Origin: Paucidesulfovibrio sp036541255
GTDB lineage: Bacteria; Desulfobacterota; Desulfovibrionia; Desulfovibrionales; Desulfovibrionaceae
Direction: 5' to 3'
Assembly (NCBI GenBank): GCA_036541255.1
Contig: JAZHDD010000040.1
Coordinates: 122,115 to 186,114, forward strand
DNA length: 64,000 nucleotides
This document shows positions 33,162-40,077 of the stretch, piece by piece. The position numbers and the translations under genes were made by a program. The notes under the pieces were generated by a model. That model was not told the DNA's origin. It was given only the letters and a program-made list of their open reading frames with translations, and made no database searches. Every line of letters starts with the position of its first letter. The stretch's first letter is position 1.

Positions 33162-34160
33162 ATGAACACAGACAGACAACGCATTGTTTCAGGCATGCGC
33201 CCCACCGGCCCCCTTCATCTGGGCCATTATTTCGGGGTGCTCGTGAATTGGATTCAGCTTCAGGAAAATTACGACTGCTTCTTTTTCGTGGCGGACTGGC
33301 ACGCCCTGACCAGCGAATACGCCGACCCCTCACGCATCAAGGGCTTTGTTCCCGGACTTGTGCTCGACTGGGTGGCGGCCGGCCTGGACGAATCCAAATG
33401 CGTCATCTACCAGCAGTCCGCTGTCAAGGAAATCGCCGAACTTCACCTGCTTCTTTCCATGCTCACCCCCCTGGGCTGGCTGGAGCGCTGTCCCACCTAC
33501 AAGGAACAGAAGCAGCAGCTCGTGCAGAAGGATTTGAACACCTACGGCTTCCTGGGCTATCCCGTGCTCATGAGCTCGGACATCCTGATCTACCGTCCCC
33601 ATGCGGTTCCCGTGGGACATGACCAGCTGCCGCATCTGGAACTTTGTCGCGAAATCGCACGCCGCTTCAATTTCCTGACCCAGGGGCAATATCTGCCCGA
33701 ACCCAAGGACATGCTCACCCCGGACGCCAAGCTGCCCGGCCTGGACGGTCGCAAGATGAGCAAGAGCTACGGCAACTCCATTGGCCTGGGCGAACCCATG
33801 AGCGACGTCCAGCCCAAGATCATGAGCATGCTTACGGACGTGAACCGCAAGCGCAAGACCGATCCCGGCGATCCGGACATCTGCAACCTCTTCCCCTACC
33901 ACAAGCTGATGACCGACGACGAGACCCAGGCCGAGATCCAGGCGGGCTGCCGCGACTGTTCCTGGGGTTGCGTGGACTGCAAGAAAAAACTGGTCCAGTC
34001 CATGGAAGCTTTTCTCACGCCCCTGCATGAACGCCGCGCCGCCCTGGAAAAAGACCCGGACAGGCTGAACGCCATTCTGGAACAAGGCAACGTCAAAGCT
34101 CGGAAAGCTGCCCGTGAAACCGTGGAAGAAGTCCGAAAGCTTCTGAATTTCGACTTCTAG
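33162..34160 (+). CDS. trpS: Tryptophan-tRNA ligase with a predicted Fe-S cluster motif
   Basis: A 332-residue class I aminoacyl-tRNA synthetase. The HIGH equivalent is PLHLGH (residues 17-22) and the second signature is KMSKS (in DGRKMSKSYGNS, about 196). It attaches Trp to tRNA-Trp. A cysteine set C241-x21-C263-x6-C270-x2-C273, plus C266 inside, lies in the anticodon-binding part and closely resembles the [4Fe-4S] ligand pattern described for Thermotoga maritima TrpRS. I use ATG 33162 because the conserved start RIVSGMRPTG follows at once. The frame is open upstream into the protease gene. Confidence 0.95.
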   Translation: MNTDRQRIVSGMRPTGPLHLGHYFGVLVNWIQLQENYDCFFFVADWHALTSEYADPSRIKGFVPGLVLDWVAAGLDESKCVIYQQSAVKEIAELHLLLSMLTPLGWLERCPTYKEQKQQLVQKDLNTYGFLGYPVLMSSDILIYRPHAVPVGHDQLPHLELCREIARRFNFLTQGQYLPEPKDMLTPDAKLPGLDGRKMSKSYGNSIGLGEPMSDVQPKIMSMLTDVNRKRKTDPGDPDICNLFPYHKLMTDDETQAEIQAGCRDCSWGCVDCKKKLVQSMEAFLTPLHERRAALEKDPDRLNAILEQGNVKARKAARETVEEVRKLLNFDF

Positions 34161-34231
34161 GCGGCTTTCCCCCTGCGCCGCCACGTGTTATTGTCGGCGT
34201 CAGCAACCCCAAACCAACAGAAGGAGCCCAC

Positions 34232-34657
34232 ATGGCCAAGGCGAAAGAAGGCGACAAGGTCAAGGTCCACTATACGGGAACCCTGGAAGACGGAAGCGAG
34301 TTCGACTCCTCCCTGGACCGCGAACCCCTGGAATTCGTCCTGGGGCAGGGCCATGTCATCGAAGGCTTTGAAAAGGCCGTCCTGGGCATGGAGCCCGGCG
34401 ACTCCGTCAGCGTCAGTATTTCGCCCGAAGAGGGCTATGGCGCCCGCAACGATGATCTGATTTTCGAGGTGGAGCGCAGCCAGATGCCGCCGGACCTGGA
34501 CCCTGAAGAGGGCATGATCCTCGAGGTCCAGACCGAGCACGGACCCGCTCAGCTGACCGTGACCAGCATTAATGGCGACAACGTCACCCTTGACGGTAAT
34601 CCCCCGCTGGCCGGCAAAACCCTCAATTTCGAGCTGAGCCTCGTGGAAATCGGCTAA
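34232..34657 (+). CDS. FKBP-type peptidyl-prolyl isomerase (SlyD-like)
   Basis: A 141-residue two-domain protein. The FKBP part is split: KVKVHYTGTLEDGSEFDSS at the start and EPLEFVLGQGHVIEGFEKAVLGMEPGD, with the inserted chaperone (IF) domain around residues 70-120 and FELSLVEI at the end. SlyD-type enzymes speed proline isomerisation during folding. The His-rich metal-binding tail of E. coli SlyD is absent. It follows trpS by 71 bases with a good AGAAGGAG ribosome-binding site. Confidence 0.92.
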   Translation: MAKAKEGDKVKVHYTGTLEDGSEFDSSLDREPLEFVLGQGHVIEGFEKAVLGMEPGDSVSVSISPEEGYGARNDDLIFEVERSQMPPDLDPEEGMILEVQTEHGPAQLTVTSINGDNVTLDGNPPLAGKTLNFELSLVEIG

Positions 34658-34677
34658 CAATCCGACATCCCCCATGC

Positions 34678-34718
34678 GAACGCCCCGCCCTCCCGTGCTC
34701 CGGGCAGGCGGGGCGTTC
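34678..34718. terminator. Strong hairpin after the FKBP gene
   Basis: GAACGCCCCGCC (34678-34689) is perfectly complementary to GGCGGGGCGTTC (34707-34718), a 12-bp GC-rich stem with a 17-base loop. No U tract follows, so it may be an attenuator or a Rho-independent terminator of low efficiency. Confidence 0.55.
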
Positions 34719-34757
34719 CCGTAGCCGGGCCCTGACCGCGCCCGAGGAGAAAGAGAC

Positions 34758-35930
34758 GTGAACGACCGCACCTGCCCCGACATTTCCGCCCGCTGCAACG
34801 AGATGACTTCCTTCCTGGTCATGGACGTCCTGGAAGCGGCCCACCGCCTGGAGCGCGAAGGACACGACGTCATCCATCTGGAAATCGGCGAACCCGATTT
34901 CGACACGCCGGAATGCGTCAAGGAAGCAGCCTGCCGCGCCTTGGCAGAAAACAAGACCCACTATACCCATTCCTTGGGTATCATCGAGCTGCGCGAGGCC
35001 ATTTGCGAAGACTATCTGAACCGTTACGGTGTGGAAATCCATCCGGATCAGATCATCGTCACCCAGGGCACTTCCCCGGCCATGTTCATGCTCTTCTCCA
35101 CCTTGCTGGAACGCGGCGACAAGGTGGTCGTGTCCGACCCCTGCTATGCCTGCTACAGCAACTTCATCCGTTTTCCTGGCGGCATACCGCTGCCGGTCCG
35201 GGTCCACGAGGACGACGGATTCCAGTACCGTCCCGAGGCCATACGGGAACTACTCCCCCAAAACCCCAAGGCCGTGCTCATCAACTCCCCGGCCAACCCC
35301 ACGGGCACCCTGCTTTCCGCCGAACGCATGCAGGCCATTGCCGACATGGGCCGCGACAACGGCCCCTGGATCGTTTCCGATGAAATCTATCACGGTCTGG
35401 TTTATGAGGGACGGGAACATTCCATTCTGGAATTTACGGACAAGTGCTTTGTCTTCAACGGCTTTTCCAAACTCTACGCCATGACGGGCTGGCGGCTCGG
35501 CTATCTCATCGCCCCGCGCCCCTTTATCCGCCCCATGCAGAAGCTCTGCCAGAATTTCTTCATCTCTGCCAATGCTCCGGCCCAATGGGGCGGGGTGGCC
35601 GCGCTGCGGGAAGCCGGAGAGGACGTGCAACGCATGAAAGCCATCTACAACGAGCGGCGTCTCTACCTGCTGGGCAGGCTCCGCGACATGGGGCTGACCA
35701 TCAAGAACGAGCCCACGGGCGCATTCTATGTCTTTGTCAATTTCCGCCACATTTCCGAAAATTCGCTGGAATTGGCCTTCGACATTCTGGAAAAGGCTCA
35801 TCTCGGCGTCACGCCCGGCATAGATTTCGGTCCGGGAGCCGAAGGCTACCTGCGCTTTTCCTATGCCAACAGCCTGGAAAACATTCGAGAAGGCATGAAT
35901 CGATTGGAAACATATCTGGCTGCACGCTAA
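34758..35930 (+). CDS. Class I/II aminotransferase
   Basis: A 390-residue fold-type I PLP enzyme. GEPDFDTPECVKEAA lies near residue 46, the substrate-binding NSPANPTGT near 176, SDEIYHGL with the PLP-phenol partner Asp near 208, and the Schiff-base lysine is K238 in FNGFSKLYAMTGWRLGYLI. This is the AspC/AlaT branch, but the amino donor and acceptor cannot be set from sequence. It starts with GTG behind GAGGAGA. It is preceded by a strong hairpin and followed by a separate promoter, so it is probably transcribed on its own. Confidence 0.88.
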   Translation: MNDRTCPDISARCNEMTSFLVMDVLEAAHRLEREGHDVIHLEIGEPDFDTPECVKEAACRALAENKTHYTHSLGIIELREAICEDYLNRYGVEIHPDQIIVTQGTSPAMFMLFSTLLERGDKVVVSDPCYACYSNFIRFPGGIPLPVRVHEDDGFQYRPEAIRELLPQNPKAVLINSPANPTGTLLSAERMQAIADMGRDNGPWIVSDEIYHGLVYEGREHSILEFTDKCFVFNGFSKLYAMTGWRLGYLIAPRPFIRPMQKLCQNFFISANAPAQWGGVAALREAGEDVQRMKAIYNERRLYLLGRLRDMGLTIKNEPTGAFYVFVNFRHISENSLELAFDILEKAHLGVTPGIDFGPGAEGYLRFSYANSLENIREGMNRLETYLAAR

Positions 35931-35933
35931 TCA

Positions 35934-35962
35934 TTGTCACGGGAACGTACTGCGCGTAGATT
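35934..35962 (+). promoter_or_regulatory. Promoter of the ComFB-like gene
   Basis: TTGTCA (35934-35939), 17 bases, then TAGATT (35957-35962), 35 bases before the ATG. Five of six -35 and four of six -10 positions match consensus. Confidence 0.55.
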
Positions 35963-35997
35963 TTAAAGAAGTCATATTTTAAGCAGGAGGAGCTGGC

Positions 35998-36288
35998 ATG
36001 ACTGCAAAAGAAAAACTGACTCTGGGCGCCGATCTGAGCCGCATCCGCAACAGCAACGAAAAGCGGGTGCTTCAGCTTCTGCCCATGGCTTTGGAAGAAT
36101 TCCCCGGCTACGAGCCCACGCCCCTGGACGTGGAAGACATATACGCCCTGGCCCTGAATCACCTGCCGCCACGCTACAAGCAATTGGGTACTGTGGAGAT
36201 CACCGGACGTATCCCTGACGCGGAAATCATTTGGGAAATCGGCAACGCAATCCGGAAAGTGCGCTCCAATCCCACCGGCCAAGAATAG
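35998..36288 (+). CDS. Late competence ComFB-family protein
   Basis: A 96-residue small helical protein. NEKRVLQLLPMALEEFPGYEPTPLDVEDIYALALNHLPPRYKQLGTVEI matches the ComFB core, where D-I-x-A-L-A-L-N-x-L-P-P-x-Y is the diagnostic stretch. The Cys pairs of the Bacillus protein are missing. Related ComFB proteins in cyanobacteria bind cyclic di-GMP, which would fit an organism with an HD-GYP enzyme; this is inference. AGGAGGAG precedes the ATG. Confidence 0.82.
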   Translation: MTAKEKLTLGADLSRIRNSNEKRVLQLLPMALEEFPGYEPTPLDVEDIYALALNHLPPRYKQLGTVEITGRIPDAEIIWEIGNAIRKVRSNPTGQE

Positions 36289-36307
36289 CCCACGTTTCCC
36301 TGCCTGC

Positions 36308-36910
36308 TCAAACCTTGAGATTCACACCGCTGAGCAAACTCAATCCGTTGGAACGCATCAGCATGCCGCCGCTCGCAAACCAGTCCAAACCACCGCTATC
36401 CTGGGCCCACCATTCCAGAGCCTGTTGCTGAAGCTGTCGCTTATAATCTGTCGGAGAAAGCTTGGTCTCGGCGGCCTGGGTCAGTTTGGAAAGCGTCACT
36501 ATCTTGGCGAAGGAGTCGCGCATGTCTTCATTGTCTTCGAAGTATTTGTCGATGATCTTTTTCTGCGGGTGGCCCGAATCCACAGTGACCTTGTTGGAGT
36601 CGGCGTCGTAGCTGAGGGTGAAATCCAGGTCGGTGTCCACCCCAAGCGCCTCCAGATCTTCCTTGGCCTTGGCTTCGAACTCTTCCCGAAGCTTGTCCCG
36701 ATAGTCCAGAACATCCTGAAACGAGAGCTTGCCATCCTCGCCCTTGGGTACATCCGCGAGCAGTTTATCGATGACGGCACGCAACTCCTTGGTGTTGGTG
36801 CTGGAAAGACCGCTTGAAGAAGACCTATTCCCGGTCGTGCTGGAATTATAAAGACTGGAATTGGTAAGCCCGTAGCTGCTATAGTTGCTGTCGATGGTCA
36901 TTGCGCACAT
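36308..36910 (-). CDS. Uncharacterised cytosolic protein
   Basis: A 200-residue protein with a Ser/Thr/Asn-rich, low-complexity N-terminus (about residues 4-40), then an acidic helical body. FDVLDY-type and HPQKKIIDKYFEDNEDMRDSFAKIVTLSKLTQAA segments look conserved, and a GEDGKLSFQDV stretch loosely recalls a calcium-loop but lacks the full EF-hand pattern. No signal peptide or membrane helix. The best start is ATG 36910, four bases from AGGAGGG; ATG 36901 is alternative. The C-terminus GLSLLSGVNLKV resembles ends of exported or flagellum-associated proteins, a weak hint only. Function unknown. Confidence 0.65.
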   Translation of the reverse strand: MCAMTIDSNYSSYGLTNSSLYNSSTTGNRSSSSGLSSTNTKELRAVIDKLLADVPKGEDGKLSFQDVLDYRDKLREEFEAKAKEDLEALGVDTDLDFTLSYDADSNKVTVDSGHPQKKIIDKYFEDNEDMRDSFAKIVTLSKLTQAAETKLSPTDYKRQLQQQALEWWAQDSGGLDWFASGGMLMRSNGLSLLSGVNLKV

Positions 36911-37063
36911 ATGCCCTCCTCTTGACCGTGAAAAAACGGCAAAGAATTCCTTTTGGAGAAGAGCTGCAGAAGATGTTCCAAAACAGCAACACGCCACAAA
37001 AAACGTGAGGAAAAACGAGAAAGGGAAGAATAAACCGACGGGAAAAATGCTTTGAAGCCGGGA

Positions 37064-37354
37064 TCAGGACTCGGCGTCTTCAATGGCGCAATTGTCGGGA
37101 TCGAGACAAGCGCCCACAGGGCAAGCAATGATCTTGTCGGCCAGACCATGGCCCAACACCAAATCTGAACCGCGAACACGCAACCGACAGGGGCCAGGCC
37201 CCGAAGAAATGACTTCCAACTCCGTACCGGGGGTCAGCCCCATGGCGTAAAGCCGAGAACGCGCATTGCGGCACCCGGCCAAATCCTCAACCCGGACAAG
37301 CGTTCCCTCGGGAAAACGGCAGAGCGATTTCTGCCCCTTGCTTTTTCTATCCAT
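37064..37354 (-). CDS. FeoA-domain protein with cysteine-bearing tail
   Basis: A 96-residue protein. The core KSLCRFPEGTLVRVEDLAGCRNARSRLYAMGLTPGTELEVISSGPGPCRLRVRGSDLVLGHGLADKI is an SH3-like FeoA domain. It is followed by a tail with three cysteines (CPVGACLDPDNC). FeoA proteins bind the cytosolic domain of the ferrous-iron transporter FeoB. A second, shorter feoA is on the other strand with feoB; this one is divergent and may be a regulator. I start at ATG 37354 behind AAGGGGGG. Confidence 0.85.
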   Translation of the reverse strand: MDRKSKGQKSLCRFPEGTLVRVEDLAGCRNARSRLYAMGLTPGTELEVISSGPGPCRLRVRGSDLVLGHGLADKIIACPVGACLDPDNCAIEDAES

Positions 37355-37364
37355 GGCACCCCCC

Positions 37365-37409
37365 TTATTGAGAACGAAAGTCAATAACCACTTCGTCCAC
37401 ATTCGTCAA
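37365..37409 (-). promoter_or_regulatory. Promoter and inverted repeat of the divergent feoA-like gene
   Basis: On the - strand TTGACG (37409-37404), 17 bases and TATTGA (37386-37381) form a possible promoter. A perfect inverted repeat, TTATTGA-N9-TCAATAA (37365-37387), covers the -10 region, so a dimeric repressor could control it. Confidence 0.55.
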
Positions 37410-37478
37410 CACTCTTTCCTCTCACTGTGGTAGGATTTCCAAGTCGGCAGCACGACAACAAAACAATCCTTTTTTTGG

Positions 37479-37507
37479 TTGACAATGATTCTCAACGTCA
37501 ATATCAA
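37479..37507 (+). promoter_or_regulatory. feoAB promoter with overlapping Fur box
   Basis: TTGACA (37479-37484), 17 bases and TATCAA (37502-37507) form a sigma-70 promoter. The 19-base sequence starting GACAATGATTCTC (37481-37499) matches the Fur consensus at 13 of 19 positions and sits between and over the promoter elements. It lies 45 bases before feoA. Iron-dependent repression by Fur is expected. Confidence 0.75.
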
Positions 37508-37551
37508 AGGCCTGCAAGCATGAACACTTCAACCCCTGAAGGAGGGTTCAC

Positions 37552-37788
37552 ATGGCCAATATCATCGGCCTTCGTAAATTGAAGGTGGATCAGACAGCTG
37601 TAATACACAGCGTAGAGGCGCACGGCGACCTGGGAAGGCGCATTCGCGAGATGGGATTGATCCCCGGTACGGAAATAGCCGTTACGGGAAGAGCCCCTCT
37701 GCGTGACCCTGTGGCCCTGCGCCTGAATGGCTTCACGCTCAGCCTGCGCAACAACGAGGCCGACCACATCCAGGTGGAGGTTGACTAG
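37552..37788 (+). CDS. feoA: Ferrous iron transport protein FeoA
   Basis: A 78-residue SH3-like protein: IIGLRKLKVDQTAVIHSVEAHGDLGRRIREMGLIPGTEIAVTGRAPLRDPVALRLNGFTLSLRNNEADHI. R-R-I-R-E-M-G-L-I-P-G-T is the family motif. It assists FeoB at the inner membrane. TGAAGGAGG stands before the ATG. One base separates its stop from the feoB start. Confidence 0.94.
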   Translation: MANIIGLRKLKVDQTAVIHSVEAHGDLGRRIREMGLIPGTEIAVTGRAPLRDPVALRLNGFTLSLRNNEADHIQVEVD

Positions 37789-37789
37789 C

Positions 37790-39949
37790 GTGGCGAATAT
37801 TCCCACCATCGCCTTGACCGGCAACCCCAATTCCGGAAAGACCACCAGCTTCAACGCATTGACCGGGTCCCGACAGCATGTGGGCAACTATCCCGGCGTG
37901 ACCGTGACTTCCAAGGAAGGCTTCTTCAAGCTTGATGGTCGCGAAGTGCGCGTCGTGGATCTGCCCGGCACGTATTCGCTGACAGCCTATACTGCCGAGG
38001 AGATCGCGGCGCGGGATTTCCTTCTGGTCCAGCGCCCGGACGTGGTCGTGGACGTGCTGGACGCCAACACCATGGAGCGCAGCCTGTATCTGGCTGTGCA
38101 GCTTCTGGAAATGGGCGCTCCCCTGGTGCTTTCCCTGAACATGATGGACGAGGTGCGGAAAAAGGACATCCAGATCGACTCCGCCCTGCTTTCCGAACTG
38201 ATCGGCTGCCCAGTGATCGAGACCGTTGCCCGCACGGGCGAAGGCCGTGACACGTTGATCCGCGCCGCCCTGAACGTGGCCGACAGCGAAAGCGAGTGGC
38301 AACCCCTGCGCATCTCCTACAGCACAGACATGGATGAAGCTCTTCTGGAAATGGAAGGGTTGATCAACGATGCAAACTTTCTCACGGACCGCTACCCGGC
38401 CCGCTGGCTGGCCCTGAAATACCTCGAAGGCGACGAACAAATCCGCGTGGAGGGGCGCAAAGCAGGACCTCTCTCCGCCAGCCTGGAGGCCATTGCCGCC
38501 CGTGTGGAGCTCCACTGCCGCAAAACCCTGGATACCGACCCGGAAGCCATTATTGCCGATTATCGTTACGGCTTCATCGCTTCGCTCATGAAACGGGGCG
38601 TGGTACGGCGAGGCACTTCACTCACGCGTATCGAGCTGTCCGACAAGATCGACCGGGTCGTAACCAGCCCCGTGATCGGTCCTCTGCTCATGCTTTTCGT
38701 ACTCTATGCCATGTTCCAGATCACCTTCACCATCGGCGACGTGCCCCTCGGCTGGGTCGAAAACTTCTTCGGCTGGCTGGGCGAAACAACAGAATCATTG
38801 TTGCCCGACGGACTGCTACGCTCCATGATCGTTTCCGGCGTCATCGACGGCGTGGGCGGCGTACTCGGCTTTGTCCCGCTCATCGTGATCATGTTCCTGA
38901 TGCTCGCCTTCCTGGAAGACCTGGGCTACATGGCCCGCATGGCCTACATGCTGGACCGGGTCTTCAAGGCCTTTGGCCTGCATGGCTGCTCTGTGATGCC
39001 CTTCATCATCTCCGGCGGCATCCCCGGCGGTTGCGCCGTACCCGGCGTCATGGCCGCGCGCACCCTGCGCAGCCCCAAGGAGCGGCTGGCCACCATCCTG
39101 ACCACTCCCTTCATGGTCTGCGGTGCCAAGGTGCCCGTGTTCATCCTGCTCGTGGCCGCGTTTTTCCCCGATTCCGCGGGGGACGCCATGTTTTGGATCA
39201 CCCTGGGGGCCTGGGCCATGGCCCTGCTCGTGGCCAAGTTCTTGCGCATGACCGTACTCCGGGGCGAACCCACCCCCTTCCTCATGGAGCTTCCGCCCTA
39301 CCGCATGCCCACGTTGCGCGGCGTTTTGCTGCACACTTGGGAACGGGCCTGGCAGTACATCAAAAAGGCCGGAACTACCATTCTGGGCATCTCCATCCTA
39401 TTCTGGGCGGCCATGACCTTCCCGCAGCTGCCTACGGAACGCGTGGCCGAATTCGACGCGCAGAGAACTGCAGTTGAAGCCCGGACCGACCTGGACGAGA
39501 CCGCCAGGGAGGAGCTTCTGGCCGAGGTGGACAACATTCAGGGAGAAACCGCCCTCCAAAACTCCCTGGCCGGACGCGTAGGCCAGGCCTTCGAGAGCGT
39601 CACACGCGTTGCCGGATTCGACTGGCGCGTGAATATCGCCCTTATCGGCGGCGTGGCCGCCAAGGAAGTCATCGTCTCCACCCTGGGCACGGCCTATTCC
39701 CTGGGTGAAATCGATGCTGAGGAAGCGGCCCCGCTCTCGGCGCGCCTTGCCGCGGACAAGTCCTTCACCATGGCCACGGCCGTATCCCTGATCATCTTCA
39801 TCCTGCTCTATGCGCCGTGCTTCGTGACCGTGGTGGCCATGGCCAAGGAAGCATCCTGGGGTTGGGCCGGATTCGCCCTGGTCTTCAATACGGGACTGGC
39901 GTTCGGTCTGGCTACGGCGGCGTTCCAGATTCTCTCCCGATTGAGTTGA
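37790..39949 (+). CDS. feoB: Ferrous iron transport protein FeoB
   Basis: A 719-residue inner-membrane Fe(II) transporter with an N-terminal G domain. G1 is GNPNSGKTTSFNALTG (about residue 9), G3 DLPGTYSL (about 55), G4 NMMDE (about 115). The membrane part has two Gate regions (IPGGCAVPGVMAARTL, PFMVCGAKVPVFILL) and the C-terminal helices. GTG 37790 follows GGAGG nine bases upstream, and the frame is open further upstream inside feoA. Position and the Fur box show iron control. A strong terminator follows. Confidence 0.94.
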   Translation: MANIPTIALTGNPNSGKTTSFNALTGSRQHVGNYPGVTVTSKEGFFKLDGREVRVVDLPGTYSLTAYTAEEIAARDFLLVQRPDVVVDVLDANTMERSLYLAVQLLEMGAPLVLSLNMMDEVRKKDIQIDSALLSELIGCPVIETVARTGEGRDTLIRAALNVADSESEWQPLRISYSTDMDEALLEMEGLINDANFLTDRYPARWLALKYLEGDEQIRVEGRKAGPLSASLEAIAARVELHCRKTLDTDPEAIIADYRYGFIASLMKRGVVRRGTSLTRIELSDKIDRVVTSPVIGPLLMLFVLYAMFQITFTIGDVPLGWVENFFGWLGETTESLLPDGLLRSMIVSGVIDGVGGVLGFVPLIVIMFLMLAFLEDLGYMARMAYMLDRVFKAFGLHGCSVMPFIISGGIPGGCAVPGVMAARTLRSPKERLATILTTPFMVCGAKVPVFILLVAAFFPDSAGDAMFWITLGAWAMALLVAKFLRMTVLRGEPTPFLMELPPYRMPTLRGVLLHTWERAWQYIKKAGTTILGISILFWAAMTFPQLPTERVAEFDAQRTAVEARTDLDETAREELLAEVDNIQGETALQNSLAGRVGQAFESVTRVAGFDWRVNIALIGGVAAKEVIVSTLGTAYSLGEIDAEEAAPLSARLAADKSFTMATAVSLIIFILLYAPCFVTVVAMAKEASWGWAGFALVFNTGLAFGLATAAFQILSRLS

Positions 39950-39971
39950 CCCACATCTGAACACCTTCTCG

Positions 39972-40008
39972 GGCGCGGCCTCCGTTTTCGGAGTGCCGCG
40001 CCTTTTTT
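39972..40008 (+). terminator. Rho-independent terminator after feoB
   Basis: GGCGCGGC and CTCCG pair with CGGAG and GCCGCGCC across a TTTT loop, giving a long near-perfect stem that ends in TTTTTT (40003-40008). Confidence 0.88.
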
Positions 40009-40077
40009 CCCATGGTTCATACCGCGTGCGGGCCGGTCTTGCTTGCATTCTCGCTGCCGAGAGAATACTCTGCGCAG

